A stretch of 64,000 nt of DNA, taken from NCBI GenBank assembly GCA_947503155.1, contig CANNCL010000005.1, positions 1-64,000 on the forward strand, read 5' to 3'. Positions within the stretch are counted from its first letter, which is position 1, and each line of letters starts with the position of its first letter. The translations under genes and the position numbers were made by a program. A model generated the notes under the pieces. The model had not been told where the DNA came from and ran no database searches. It saw only the letters and a program-made list of their open reading frames with translations. This DNA comes from an uncultured Erythrobacter sp. (GTDB taxonomy: Bacteria > Pseudomonadota > Alphaproteobacteria > Sphingomonadales > Sphingomonadaceae). Shown here one piece after another: positions 24,424 to 34,264 of this stretch.

Positions 24424-24948
24424 TCAACGCGCATCCCTGACTGACGCGAGATGCGCATAGGATGCGTCCTCAGTGCCTCTCACCCCATAGGCGCTGGGAT
24501 TGTCTGGATCATCGCGGTCCCAACCGTCAGTGGCGGGCACCGTGCTGTTCCAGTCATAAACCGCATGGCGATGGCTGATTTTCCACGCCCCTGCGCGGCG
24601 CTCAAACCGGTCAAGATATCGTCCCGCCGCGATCATTAAAATCTCACCATCGGCGGTATCAATATGGTGCTGCGCCACGAAATAGCTCTCCGAAGCGGCG
24701 CGATCTCCGCTGACTTCGACGAGGCATTGACCGATAACATGCTGAGTGCGTTTCATTGTGGCCAGCACCGGCATCACCCATTCGGTAAATTCTTCGGCTG
24801 ACCCCTTAAACAATCCGTGATCATCGGTGGCATCGGGATGGAAACATTCCCGAACGATTTCGGCATCGCAGCGATCAATGCCCCTTGCGAGGCGGCCGAC
24901 AACTTCCGCGCATTCGAGCTTGTCTGCAGCGATTTCAAACCGGTTCAT
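24424..24948 (-). CDS. SnoaL/NTF2-fold protein (SnoaL_4 type)
   Basis: 174-residue alpha+beta cone protein (NTF2 superfamily). It shows the family pattern: an N-terminal helix (DKLECAEVVGRLARGIDRCD), a FHPDATDDHG loop with potential acid/base residues, and sheet segments HVIGQCLVEVSGDRA and WKISHRHAVYDW. Such proteins are hydratases, isomerases or small subunits of ring-hydroxylating oxygenases. Following the Rieske gene (54 bp) it could be the beta subunit or an enzyme acting on its product. The ATG at 24948 has GGAG 9 bp upstream and beats the 24960 start. Confidence 0.82.
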   Translation of the reverse strand: MNRFEIAADKLECAEVVGRLARGIDRCDAEIVRECFHPDATDDHGLFKGSAEEFTEWVMPVLATMKRTQHVIGQCLVEVSGDRAASESYFVAQHHIDTADGEILMIAAGRYLDRFERRAGAWKISHRHAVYDWNSTVPATDGWDRDDPDNPSAYGVRGTEDASYAHLASVRDAR

Positions 24949-25002
24949 TGTGTGCTCCATTCCGTGAACAATTCGGGCCGATTTCTGGCAAGTGCGTTGG
25001 AT

Positions 25003-26340
25003 CTACCGCGCCATCCAGTCTTCAAGCGTCTCGTGGAAATAGCGCATCCGGCTTTCCTGGCTGGCTAAGTAATCACGTTTGTAGCCGCGCGAATGCAGCC
25101 CACGTTGCTGTTGCGGCCAGATCTCCAGATCCTCGTCAATCGCCGGTCCGGTCGTGACCTCATCGGCGCTGCCTTGCATATGGGGCACTTCGGCATCGGT
25201 CGAAATCGTATCGCCCATGACATAGGAGTAATATTCCGTCTGCCCTTTGGCAAAGAGAACCATGAACCACATATCGAACAGGCATTTTTCCGGGTCGCTC
25301 GGATGGGGCCGCGCGCGCAGCCAGATATTGCTTTCCGGCTTGAGGCTAAATGAAAGGTTCGGAAAGATCGTATAGTGCCAATTATCCGTCAGCTGTTCGT
25401 CATGATAAGTGGAGAAATCATACCCCTTCTCAGCCCCAAGCCGGCGTTTCGCCTTTTGCAGATCCTTGCGGATGTTTCGGGTTTTGCCGCCTTTGTAATC
25501 ATCCGGGTTTAGCTCCCAGAAAAGCAGCTCTTTCTGCATCCGCTCAATCGTTTCTTTCTCTCCGCCTTTGACCGCCGCTGCTGGGCCGCCGCCGGGCATG
25601 AGCATCCGGCAATGCCCTTGCGGATAGTGATCGAACTGGCAGTCTTCCCGCCCATATTCGAGCGTGAATTTCGCGTCAGGATGAACAAATGGCACATGGT
25701 AGGATTCGCTGAAATTGTCCTGAACCAGCTTCCAATTCCAATCACCCTCCACCGTAACCCAATGCGTCCGCCGAAATTCAGCCATCGGATACGTGTCAAT
25801 CTGATCGGCAATCGGACCAAGGCTTTCGCGGAGCGGGACGCAAGCATCGTCCATATTGTACCAGACAAATCCGGCCCAAACCTCGCACTTCATTTCAACG
25901 AGGTTGAGTTTCCCGCACGGGCTGCCTTGCGCAAAATCAGCTTCGTCAGGAACGGATTTCAAAGTGCCTTTAAGGTCATAGGTCCATGCGTGGTAGGGGC
26001 AAACCAGCCGTTTGGCGTTGCCGCTTTCGTCCTTCATCAACTCCAAACCGCGGTGCTGGCAGACATTGTAGAATGCGCGAATTTCGCCGTCATCGCCATG
26101 AACGCAAAGAATGCGCTCCCTGCCCAAGGACGTGGTCGTATAGTCGCCTTTGTTCGGTAGTTCAGTTTCTAGGCAGGCGATTTGCCAAGTCTTGGTCCAA
26201 ACTGTGTCCCATTCGCGTTCCATCCACTCCTTCGAAAAGTAGCGTTCTGGAGAGATCGGCTGGTTACGCAGCTCCGGCTCTGGCTGTTTCGAGATATCAG
26301 CCAGCGTCCGATTGATTTCGCGTTGGTCATGATCCGCCAT
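25003..26340 (-). CDS. Rieske non-heme iron oxygenase, large (alpha) subunit
   Basis: 445-residue oxygenase. The Rieske [2Fe-2S] site is visible as C-Q-H (CQHRGLEL) and C-P-Y-H (CPYHAWTYDL); the mononuclear iron site is DNFSESYHVPFVH with two His, plus a later Asp. It would hydroxylate or demethylate a substrate using electrons from a reductase, which is not encoded in the window. The length fits alpha subunits of aromatic-ring, carnitine-type and O/N-demethylase oxygenases. The ribosome site GGGAG lies 7 bp before the start. It sits behind the ABC importer genes, so the importer substrate may be its substrate. Confidence 0.9.
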   Translation of the reverse strand: MADHDQREINRTLADISKQPEPELRNQPISPERYFSKEWMEREWDTVWTKTWQIACLETELPNKGDYTTTSLGRERILCVHGDDGEIRAFYNVCQHRGLELMKDESGNAKRLVCPYHAWTYDLKGTLKSVPDEADFAQGSPCGKLNLVEMKCEVWAGFVWYNMDDACVPLRESLGPIADQIDTYPMAEFRRTHWVTVEGDWNWKLVQDNFSESYHVPFVHPDAKFTLEYGREDCQFDHYPQGHCRMLMPGGGPAAAVKGGEKETIERMQKELLFWELNPDDYKGGKTRNIRKDLQKAKRRLGAEKGYDFSTYHDEQLTDNWHYTIFPNLSFSLKPESNIWLRARPHPSDPEKCLFDMWFMVLFAKGQTEYYSYVMGDTISTDAEVPHMQGSADEVTTGPAIDEDLEIWPQQQRGLHSRGYKRDYLASQESRMRYFHETLEDWMAR

Positions 26341-26498
26341 TGCTGTCTCCCAGGCTCAGCAGCGCATTCGCCGCCCACGCGCAGGAGTCTCAAGCAGTCA
26401 TGCTTTGCCGTGAACTAGCAGATTAGTGCAAGATCCGCCCGAGCGCTTTAGATGCACCGCTGCGCCAATGGGCAAGCGGCGGCAAACTGCACCGCGCG

Positions 26499-28241
26499 TT
26501 ACCTCCAAGTTTCCAGCAATTCATCATATTCAATTGTGATCGGTTCGGGATCTTCATTTGCCAGTTTGGCTTTGGGAGAACCGGGCTGATTGAGCCAATA
26601 GGCGCTGCCCTGTTCTTCGTTGAGCCTTGGGCCAAGATCGCCCTGCAAACCGGATCGTTCAAGCCTGGCAAGCACACGCTCTTGTTGCTCGCACAATGCA
26701 TCAAGCGCCGCTTGCGATGTCTTTGTTCCTGACGAGGCGTCACCGATATTCTGCCACCATAGCTGCGCCAAACGCGGGTAATCCGGCACATTGGTTCCCG
26801 TGGGTGACCATTGTGTACGCGCAGGCGAACGGTAGAATTCCACCAGCCCGCCCAAATTGGGTGCTCGTTCGGTAAACGACTCATGTTGGATCGTGGATTC
26901 CCGAATAAATGTCAGCCCGACATGAGCCTTTTTGACGTCGACGGTTTTCGAAGTCACGAACTGTGCATAGAGCCAAGCGGCTCTTGCCCGGTCAGTCGGT
27001 GTGGATTTCATCAGGGTCCAAGATCCAGCATCCTGATACCCGACTTTCATGCCCTCTTCCCAATAGGCACCATGCGGGCTGGGCGCCATGCGCCAACGCG
27101 GGGTTCCATCGTCATAGAGGACAGCTGAGGCTTCCTCGCCGACCATATTGGCGGTGAAGGTGGTGTACCAAAAAATCTGCTGCGCGATGGCGCCCTGAGC
27201 GGGCACTGGGCCGGCTTCTGAAAAGGTCATTCCCGCGGCTGATGGCGGTGAATATTCATTGAGCCACTTGGCATATTTGTCGAGCGCGTACACGGCGGCA
27301 GGTGAATTGGTGGCCCCGCCCCTTGCAACGCACGAGCCGGTGGGCTGCGAATTTTCGTTTACACGGATGCCCCATTCGTCGACCGGCAATCCGTTTGGTT
27401 CACCAATGGAACCCATCCCGGCCATCGACATCCAAGCATCGGTGAAACGCCATCCCAGTGATGGGTCCTTCTTCCCGTAATCCATGCTGCCATAGACGAC
27501 TTGGCCGTCAATTTCCCTGCCGGTGAAGAATTCCGCGATGTCTTCATAAGCCGACCAATTGACGGGAACACCCAAGTCATAGCCATATTCCGCCTTGAAA
27601 TCGGCTTTGATCGCTGGGTCCGTGAACCAATCATATCGGAACCAATAAAGGTTCGCGAATTGTTGGTCCGGCAATTGGTAGAGTTTACCGTCTGGGCCGG
27701 TCGTAAAATCAATGCCGATGAAATCCGCAAGGTCTAGCTCTGGATTGGTGACGTCGCTGCCTTCGCCCGCCATCCAATCTGTGAGATTGCGCACCTGTTG
27801 ATAGCGCCAATGCGTCCCGATCAAGTCGGAATCGTTGACGTATGCATCGTAGATATTCTCGTCAGACTGCATTTGGGTTTGCAGTTTTTCGACCACATCA
27901 CCTTCGCCGATCAAGTCATGCGTGACCGTGATCCCAGTGATTGCCGAAAACGCCGGAGCAAGAACTTTGGATTCGTATTCATGGGTGGCAATCGTCTCGG
28001 ACACGACCGATATTTCCATGCCCCTGAACGGTTCGGCCGCGTCCATAAACCATGTCAGTTCCGCAACTTGCTCCGCGCGGCTGAGGCCAGATAACTCGCC
28101 AATTTCTTCATCAAGAAAACTTGTCGCCGCAGCCTGCCGTTCGGCATCGGTCAAAACCACTCCGTTCGTTTCATTGGACTGTGAGCAGGAGACAAGCACA
28201 ACGCTTGCGCCAAAAATCGTCGCTGTTCTTATGAATTGCAT
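26499..28241 (-). CDS. GlpV-like ABC transporter substrate-binding lipoprotein
   Basis: 580-residue extracytoplasmic solute-binding protein of the large GlpV class (glycerol ABC system of rhizobia). It has a signal peptide with lipobox LVSC (VVLVSCSQS), and a long two-lobe body rich in Trp and Tyr. The start at 28241 follows TGATGGG by 9 bp; an ATG at 28250 is also possible. Gene order with two permeases, two ATPases and DUF2160 matches glpSTPQV, but no glycerol kinase or glycerol-3-phosphate dehydrogenase is nearby, so the ligand may be another polar compound handled by the Rieske and Hyu enzymes. Confidence 0.82.
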   Translation of the reverse strand: MQFIRTATIFGASVVLVSCSQSNETNGVVLTDAERQAAATSFLDEEIGELSGLSRAEQVAELTWFMDAAEPFRGMEISVVSETIATHEYESKVLAPAFSAITGITVTHDLIGEGDVVEKLQTQMQSDENIYDAYVNDSDLIGTHWRYQQVRNLTDWMAGEGSDVTNPELDLADFIGIDFTTGPDGKLYQLPDQQFANLYWFRYDWFTDPAIKADFKAEYGYDLGVPVNWSAYEDIAEFFTGREIDGQVVYGSMDYGKKDPSLGWRFTDAWMSMAGMGSIGEPNGLPVDEWGIRVNENSQPTGSCVARGGATNSPAAVYALDKYAKWLNEYSPPSAAGMTFSEAGPVPAQGAIAQQIFWYTTFTANMVGEEASAVLYDDGTPRWRMAPSPHGAYWEEGMKVGYQDAGSWTLMKSTPTDRARAAWLYAQFVTSKTVDVKKAHVGLTFIRESTIQHESFTERAPNLGGLVEFYRSPARTQWSPTGTNVPDYPRLAQLWWQNIGDASSGTKTSQAALDALCEQQERVLARLERSGLQGDLGPRLNEEQGSAYWLNQPGSPKAKLANEDPEPITIEYDELLETWR

Positions 28242-28266
28242 CGCGTCCATCCCATCATTTTTGTCA

Positions 28267-28539
28267 TCATACCCAGCGAAAGACACACAGCGCAAATAGT
28301 CCGCAAACGATCAGCGCCCCATATTGCGGTGCGTCCACCAAACCAATCCATGCAAGGTTGATGAAGGCCGAGCCCAGCAAGGAGATGAAAAGCCGATCTC
28401 CGCGCATGGTTTCAATGCCAAGCACACCAGTCTTGGGAGTGCTCGGATACTTTATATGCAGCGCCGCCATGACAGCGAGCACAGCGGCAAGACCTGCGAA
28501 AAACAGCGCCGTTGGCCACGTCCAGGCCATCCATTCCAT
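28267..28539 (-). CDS. DUF2160 small membrane protein of Glp-type ABC operon
   Basis: 90-residue integral membrane protein with three hydrophobic segments (about 5-27, 50-66 and 71-88). It matches the DUF2160 proteins that accompany GlpSTPQV-type importers and here lies between permease GlpQ and the binding protein, as in those operons. Its role is unknown; it might assist importer assembly. The conserved loop GVLGIETMRGDRLF connects the first and second segments. Confidence 0.82.
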   Translation of the reverse strand: MEWMAWTWPTALFFAGLAAVLAVMAALHIKYPSTPKTGVLGIETMRGDRLFISLLGSAFINLAWIGLVDAPQYGALIVCGLFALCVFRWV

Positions 28540-28568
28540 CTAGGATATCCTCTTCATATCAAACCATC

Positions 28569-29401
28569 CTAAACCCGGCCCATGGCAAAGCCTTTGGCAA
28601 TGTAACTGCGCACAAAATAGATCACAATCGCGCCCGGGATGATGGTCAACACGCCAGCAGCGGCGAGCACGCCCCAGTCCAATCCTGATGCTGAAACCGT
28701 GCGCGTCATCGTAGCGGTTATCGGCTTAGCATCCACGCTCGTAAGGGTGCGGCTCAGCAAGAGTTCGACCCAGCTGAACATGAAGCAAAAGAATGCAGTC
28801 ACTCCGATCCCCGGCTTTATCATCGGGATGAAAATCTGAGTGAAAAAGCGCGTAAATCCGTAACCGTCAATAAAGGCGGTTTCGTCAATTTCACGCGGAA
28901 CCCCGCGCATGAAACCTTCCAATATCCACACGGCCAGCGGTACGTTGAACAGGCAATGGGCGAGCGCAACGGCGATATGCGTGTCGAACAAGGAAACGCT
29001 GGAATAGAGTTGGAAAAAGGGCAGAGCGAAAACCGCGGGCGGCGCCATGCGATTTGTCAGCAACCAGAAGAATAAGTGATTGTCGCCGTAGAAGCGATAA
29101 CGGCTGAATGCATAAGCGGCGGGTAATGCGACGAGCAGCGCAATCAATGTGTTGAGCGACACATAAATGAAGCTGTTCACATAGCCCATATACCATGACG
29201 GATCGGTCAGGATGGTCTCGTAATTCTTAAGCGTGAAATCGGCGGGGAAGAGCGTGAAAGAGTTCAGAATTTCAGAGTTCGATTTAAAGCTCATGCTGAC
29301 CAACCAATAAATCGGGATCAGCAAAAACAGCAGATAGGCCGTCATTATCACAGCCGACAATCGAATTTTGGGGATGCGTTTTGCGAGTGATGGCTTTCCG
29401 C

Positions 29402-29405
<4 letters not shown>
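28569..29405 (-). CDS. ABC transporter permease (GlpQ-like)
   Basis: 278-residue inner-membrane permease of the MalG/carbohydrate-type CUT1 family with six predicted segments. The cytoplasmic EAA loop is recognisable as DETAFIDGYGFTRFFTQIFIPMIKPG (shown only as DETAFIDGYG...FIPMIKPG), which contacts an ATPase subunit. It overlaps the other permease by 4 bp (ATGA). Partner of the permease at 29402-30277. Confidence 0.9.
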
Positions 29406-30276
<871 letters not shown>

Positions 30277-30277
<1 letters not shown>

Positions 30278-31374
30278 TAAGAACCGCCCTCTATGCGCCA
30301 ATCATCGCAAAAGACGCTGACTTTCGCCGGGTCAAACACGGCATTCGTCATGTCCTCGCCAATTTCGATATCCGCATCGACAACAATATCGATTTCGGTA
30401 TCGGAGCCAGCATTGGGCCCAGCATCCAACAAAGCGGCGCTCACAAACTTTTGCCTGCCCGCATCCCGTATGTGGTTTATGCGAACCGGCAATCCGCCGT
30501 CTTTGGCGAGCCGGATAAATTCTGGCCGAATTCCCAAAACAACTTTGCCGCTTGGTCTCCCATAGTCCTTGGCCAGATTGATGGCGTGGCCATTAGTCTC
30601 GGCAACATTTCCTTCGAGCGAAACTGGGATGAAATTCATGCCGGGTGAGCCAATGAAGTATCCGACAAACACATGGGCTGGTGCATCGAACAGCTCTTGC
30701 GGCGTTCCGATCTGCACAACCATCCCGTCATGCATGACCACCACTTTTTCTGCAAAAGTAAGCGCCTCTGTCTGATCATGGGTCACATAGATCATTGTGT
30801 GGCCAAATTCGCGGTGCAGCGATTTGAGCTGTGTCCGAAGCTCCCACTTCAGGTGGGGATCAATCACGGTGAGCGGCTCATCAAACAAAATAGCATTCAC
30901 ATCTTCGCGAACGACGCCCCGGCCGAGCGAGATTTTCTGCTTCAGATCAGCAGACAGTCCCCGGGCTTTCTGATCAAGGTGCGCATCGAGCCCGATCATT
31001 TGTGAGATGCGCGCCACGCGCTCTGAGATATAGCTGGCTTCCATACCCCGATTGCGCAGCGGGAATGCCAGATTTTGGCCCACCGTCATCGTATCGTAGA
31101 CCACTGGAAACTGAAAAACCTGAGCGATATTGCGCTCCGCCGTGGATATGGCGGTGACGTCCTGATCACCAAATAGAATGCGTCCGCGCGTGGGTTTGAG
31201 CAGGCCAGACATGATGTTGAGCAAGGTCGTTTTGCCGCATCCGCTGGGGCCTAGCAATGCATAGGCGCGCCCGTCCTCCCATGTGTGGTTCACCTCTTTG
31301 ACGGCAAAGTCGGCTTGCACCTGCGGACTGTGAAGATAGCTATGCGCCAGCTTTTCGAGAGTTATCGATGCCAA
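30277..31374 (-). CDS. ABC transporter ATPase (GlpT-like) with altered signature motif
   Basis: 365-residue ATP-binding subunit with a C-terminal OB-type regulatory domain. Walker A is GPSGCGKTT (42-50), Walker B FDEPLTVID (164-172) and the switch His is in YVTHDQTEA. The ABC signature reads LSADLKQKIS (140-149) instead of LSGGQ, which weakens one of the two ATP sites of the heterodimer; GlpT proteins are known for this. It starts 2 bp after the companion ATPase. Confidence 0.88.
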
Positions 31375-31376
31375 AG

Positions 31377-32474
31377 CTATGCCCCCGCCTTCGCGGCTTT
31401 GGGCCGCGGCGAAGCGGCCAATTTCGCCGCTTGATCAAAGTAGAAGATATTTTTCGGATTCAGGCATATCTTGAATGCTTGGCCGACTTGGAATGTGTGG
31501 ACACCAGGAATCAAACCTATCCACCCTTCGCCTGCCGCCGATACGTGAATATATGTCTCAGATCCGGTAAGCTCGGTAAAAACCAGCTCCGCATCAAAGA
31601 CCAGTTTGCCCGACGTGTTTTCGCCCAATTCGAGATGGTGAGCGCGAAACCCAGCCCGGTACTCGCCGTTCGGCAAACCAGCCAGATCGCCTCCTGCGGG
31701 AATGGATTGCCCATTCGGAAAATGGACAACATCTCCCTCTTTTTGAACCGCCACAAAATTCATAGGCGGATCAGAGTAAACCCGCGCCGTTATCTCATCG
31801 ACCGGCCGCCGATACACATCCATTGATGGCGCAAACTGTGTGACGCGCCCTTCCCATAGAGTCGCGGTATTCCCGCCCAGCAACAAAGCTTCCTCTGGTT
31901 CGGTTGTCGCGTAAACAAAAATGCTCCCCGATGCCGCAAACAAGCGGGGGATTTCGCTGCGAAGTTCTTCGCGCAATTTGTAATCCAGATTGGCCAACGG
32001 TTCGTCCATCAAAACCAAACCAACATCCTTCACCAAAGCACGCGCTATGGCGCATCTCTGCTGTTGTCCGCCGGAAATCTCATTGGGTTTGCGATCAAGA
32101 ATGGACGTCAGCTTCAACAGCTCTGCCATCTCCTGAACCTTAGCGTCGATTGTTGCTCGCGATTTCTTCTGGAGTTTCAGCGGAGAAGCGATGTTGTCAT
32201 AGACGGTCATCGATGGATAATTGACGAACTGCTGGTACACCATCGCGATATCGCGGGCTTGAACGCGATGACCGGTCACATCTTTCCCGTCCCAATAGAC
32301 CTTGCCAGTATCGGGCTTGTCCAACCCCGCCATGAGCCGCATCAAGGTTGTCTTGCCCGCCAATGTCGGTCCGAGCAGAACGTTCATCGACCCTTTTTGC
32401 AATTCCAGATCGGTCGGATGGATGTGCGTCTCAGCATTGACTGCTTTCGACACACCTTGCAGCCGCAGGCTCAT
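31377..32474 (-). CDS. ABC transporter ATPase (GlpS-like)
   Basis: 365-residue ATPase, the companion of the GlpT-like subunit. Walker A is the less usual GPTLAGKTT (35-43), the signature ISGGQQQR is canonical and Walker B is LVLMDEPLANLD; the switch-His position reads YATTEPEEA, so the His is replaced by Thr. The two ATPases therefore have complementary defects, giving one good composite ATP site. The start at 32474 (MSLRLQG) suits the family; 32525 adds 17 unlikely residues. The MFS gene lies 101 bp upstream. Confidence 0.86.
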   Translation of the reverse strand: MSLRLQGVSKAVNAETHIHPTDLELQKGSMNVLLGPTLAGKTTLMRLMAGLDKPDTGKVYWDGKDVTGHRVQARDIAMVYQQFVNYPSMTVYDNIASPLKLQKKSRATIDAKVQEMAELLKLTSILDRKPNEISGGQQQRCAIARALVKDVGLVLMDEPLANLDYKLREELRSEIPRLFAASGSIFVYATTEPEEALLLGGNTATLWEGRVTQFAPSMDVYRRPVDEITARVYSDPPMNFVAVQKEGDVVHFPNGQSIPAGGDLAGLPNGEYRAGFRAHHLELGENTSGKLVFDAELVFTELTGSETYIHVSAAGEGWIGLIPGVHTFQVGQAFKICLNPKNIFYFDQAAKLAASPRPKAAKAGA

Positions 32475-32575
32475 AATCTGTTCTTGGAAGAAATTTGTCT
32501 CAACAATCTCACCAGTTTTCCGCAAAGTTTAGTCGAGCCCAAGGGGGCCGCCGGCAAGCGGCCCCCACTGGTTCG

Positions 32576-34096
32576 TCAGGACGCGGCATTGGCGACCATG
32601 TCGCGCTGCAATGTCCGGCCAGCGAGAAAGTAATGCAGCGCCGCCCAGCCATAGCCGCAGCTAAAGATGACAATCGACCACTGCAAACCGCGCGCTTCGG
32701 CGCTGGAACAAGCGGTCACTTGTTCTAACTGCGAACCACCCAGAAGCGACTTAGCTTCTGCGCTCAGCGAAAGGAGTGGTTTGCACGCCTCCAGCGTCAG
32801 ACCGAGTGCCTGCCCGTCAAGAAATACAGTCTTCAGGAAGGTCGAGAGTATTCCAATCAAAGGAGGTCCAAGACCGTAACCGAGCAAGTTCACCACGAAT
32901 AATGTGATAGCAACCGACGTTGCGCGCATCCGGCTGTCGACCACGCCTCCCGATACGGCATACATAGGCCCTAAGTAGAAATAATGGATCATCGCAGCGA
33001 TCATCAGTGCAGGCACCGCAAGCCACAGATTGGGCATCAGGAACCCAAAGGCATAGAGCGGCACTGATGCCGCCATGCCAAGACCGGGCAACCAAGAAAG
33101 CGCATTGGGGTAGCGCTGCGCCATCTTATCAGCCAGCCAGCCAGAGCTGAACACGCCAATCGCGGCCATCAGGCCCAGGACAACGCCGTAAAGCAAAGAC
33201 GCTTGCTGAATGGTCAGACCATGTGTGCGCAGCAGGAATGATGTGGTGAACTGCCCCACCCCATAACCGACAAAAGAGGCGAGCGTCGCACCGAAAACAA
33301 TGTGCCGGTAAGCAGGCTTCTTACTCAGAACAGCCAGAGCCTCTTTGAAACTTGCTTTCTCTAATCCTTGGAGCGCCGCAGGATCAGTGTAACCGCGCGG
33401 CGGTTCCTTTATGGTGCGCCAAACGATCAGCGACAGCAGCAATCCCGGCACTCCGACCACGACAAAAGCGACGCGCCACCCTTCGACCTGTGTCCAGTCC
33501 AGATCGCCAAACAGAAACCCGATGCCCATCGCACTGACCCAAGCGCCGTATTGTGCCCCGTCCAAGCCAGCAAGCTGACCGCCGAAGACAGACGCCAGCA
33601 TTCCGCCGAGCGGCACGCCCAAAGCGTAAACAGAAACCGCAGTAGCGCGGCGTGATGGCTTGAAATAATCGGCGATGAGAGACTGCGCAGGCGGCGTACA
33701 CCCCGCCTCACCAATGCTGACACCAATCCTGAACAGGAAAAGCATCATGAATGACATGGCGAAACCGCAAAGGGCCGTAAACAGGCTCCAAATCGCGACG
33801 GCTAAGGCAATGATCAACACGCGGTTATGCCGTTCGGCACCGCGCGCAATCGGTATGCCGATAAAGGTATAAAGCACCGCGAAAGCAGGCCCGCCGAGCA
33901 AACCCATCTGCCAATCCTCAAGCCCAAAAGAGAGCTTAATTGGTTCTGTCAGGATATTGATGATCGTCCGGTCGATGAAATTGAAAATATAGACGATGAG
34001 CAATGCGCCCAGAACATAGGCGCGATAACCAGGCGTTCCGAAACCTTCTGATGTAGGAACAGCTTCTGTTGGTGCTTGTACCGTCGCTTCGGCCAT
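32576..34096 (-). CDS. MFS transporter (spinster-like / organic acid type)
   Basis: 506-residue twelve-segment carrier. YIFNFIDRTIINILTEPIK in the first segment (key: FIDR) and RIGVSIGEAGCTPPAQSLIADYF are hallmarks of the sphingomonad-rich spinster-like MFS group often found with catabolic genes. GGGAG lies 7 bp before the ATG at 34096. A long extracytoplasmic insertion with two Cys lies near the C-terminus. As the first gene of the importer run it may move the same substrate or export a product. Confidence 0.88.
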   Translation of the reverse strand: MAEATVQAPTEAVPTSEGFGTPGYRAYVLGALLIVYIFNFIDRTIINILTEPIKLSFGLEDWQMGLLGGPAFAVLYTFIGIPIARGAERHNRVLIIALAVAIWSLFTALCGFAMSFMMLFLFRIGVSIGEAGCTPPAQSLIADYFKPSRRATAVSVYALGVPLGGMLASVFGGQLAGLDGAQYGAWVSAMGIGFLFGDLDWTQVEGWRVAFVVVGVPGLLLSLIVWRTIKEPPRGYTDPAALQGLEKASFKEALAVLSKKPAYRHIVFGATLASFVGYGVGQFTTSFLLRTHGLTIQQASLLYGVVLGLMAAIGVFSSGWLADKMAQRYPNALSWLPGLGMAASVPLYAFGFLMPNLWLAVPALMIAAMIHYFYLGPMYAVSGGVVDSRMRATSVAITLFVVNLLGYGLGPPLIGILSTFLKTVFLDGQALGLTLEACKPLLSLSAEAKSLLGGSQLEQVTACSSAEARGLQWSIVIFSCGYGWAALHYFLAGRTLQRDMVANAAS

Positions 34097-34264
34097 CAAA
34101 TTCTCCCAAGAACCTTTGTCAATGCCGCACCAAGTGGTTCCCGGCTCCTGCATCGCATGGCTTTGTATCGTTGACAGCACCTTCTCCGCATTTGCGTCTT
34201 AGGTAAAGCCCCATAAAATGGAGTTCGCGAAGAAAGTGCGATTGCCCTAGTAATGCGCGCGCAG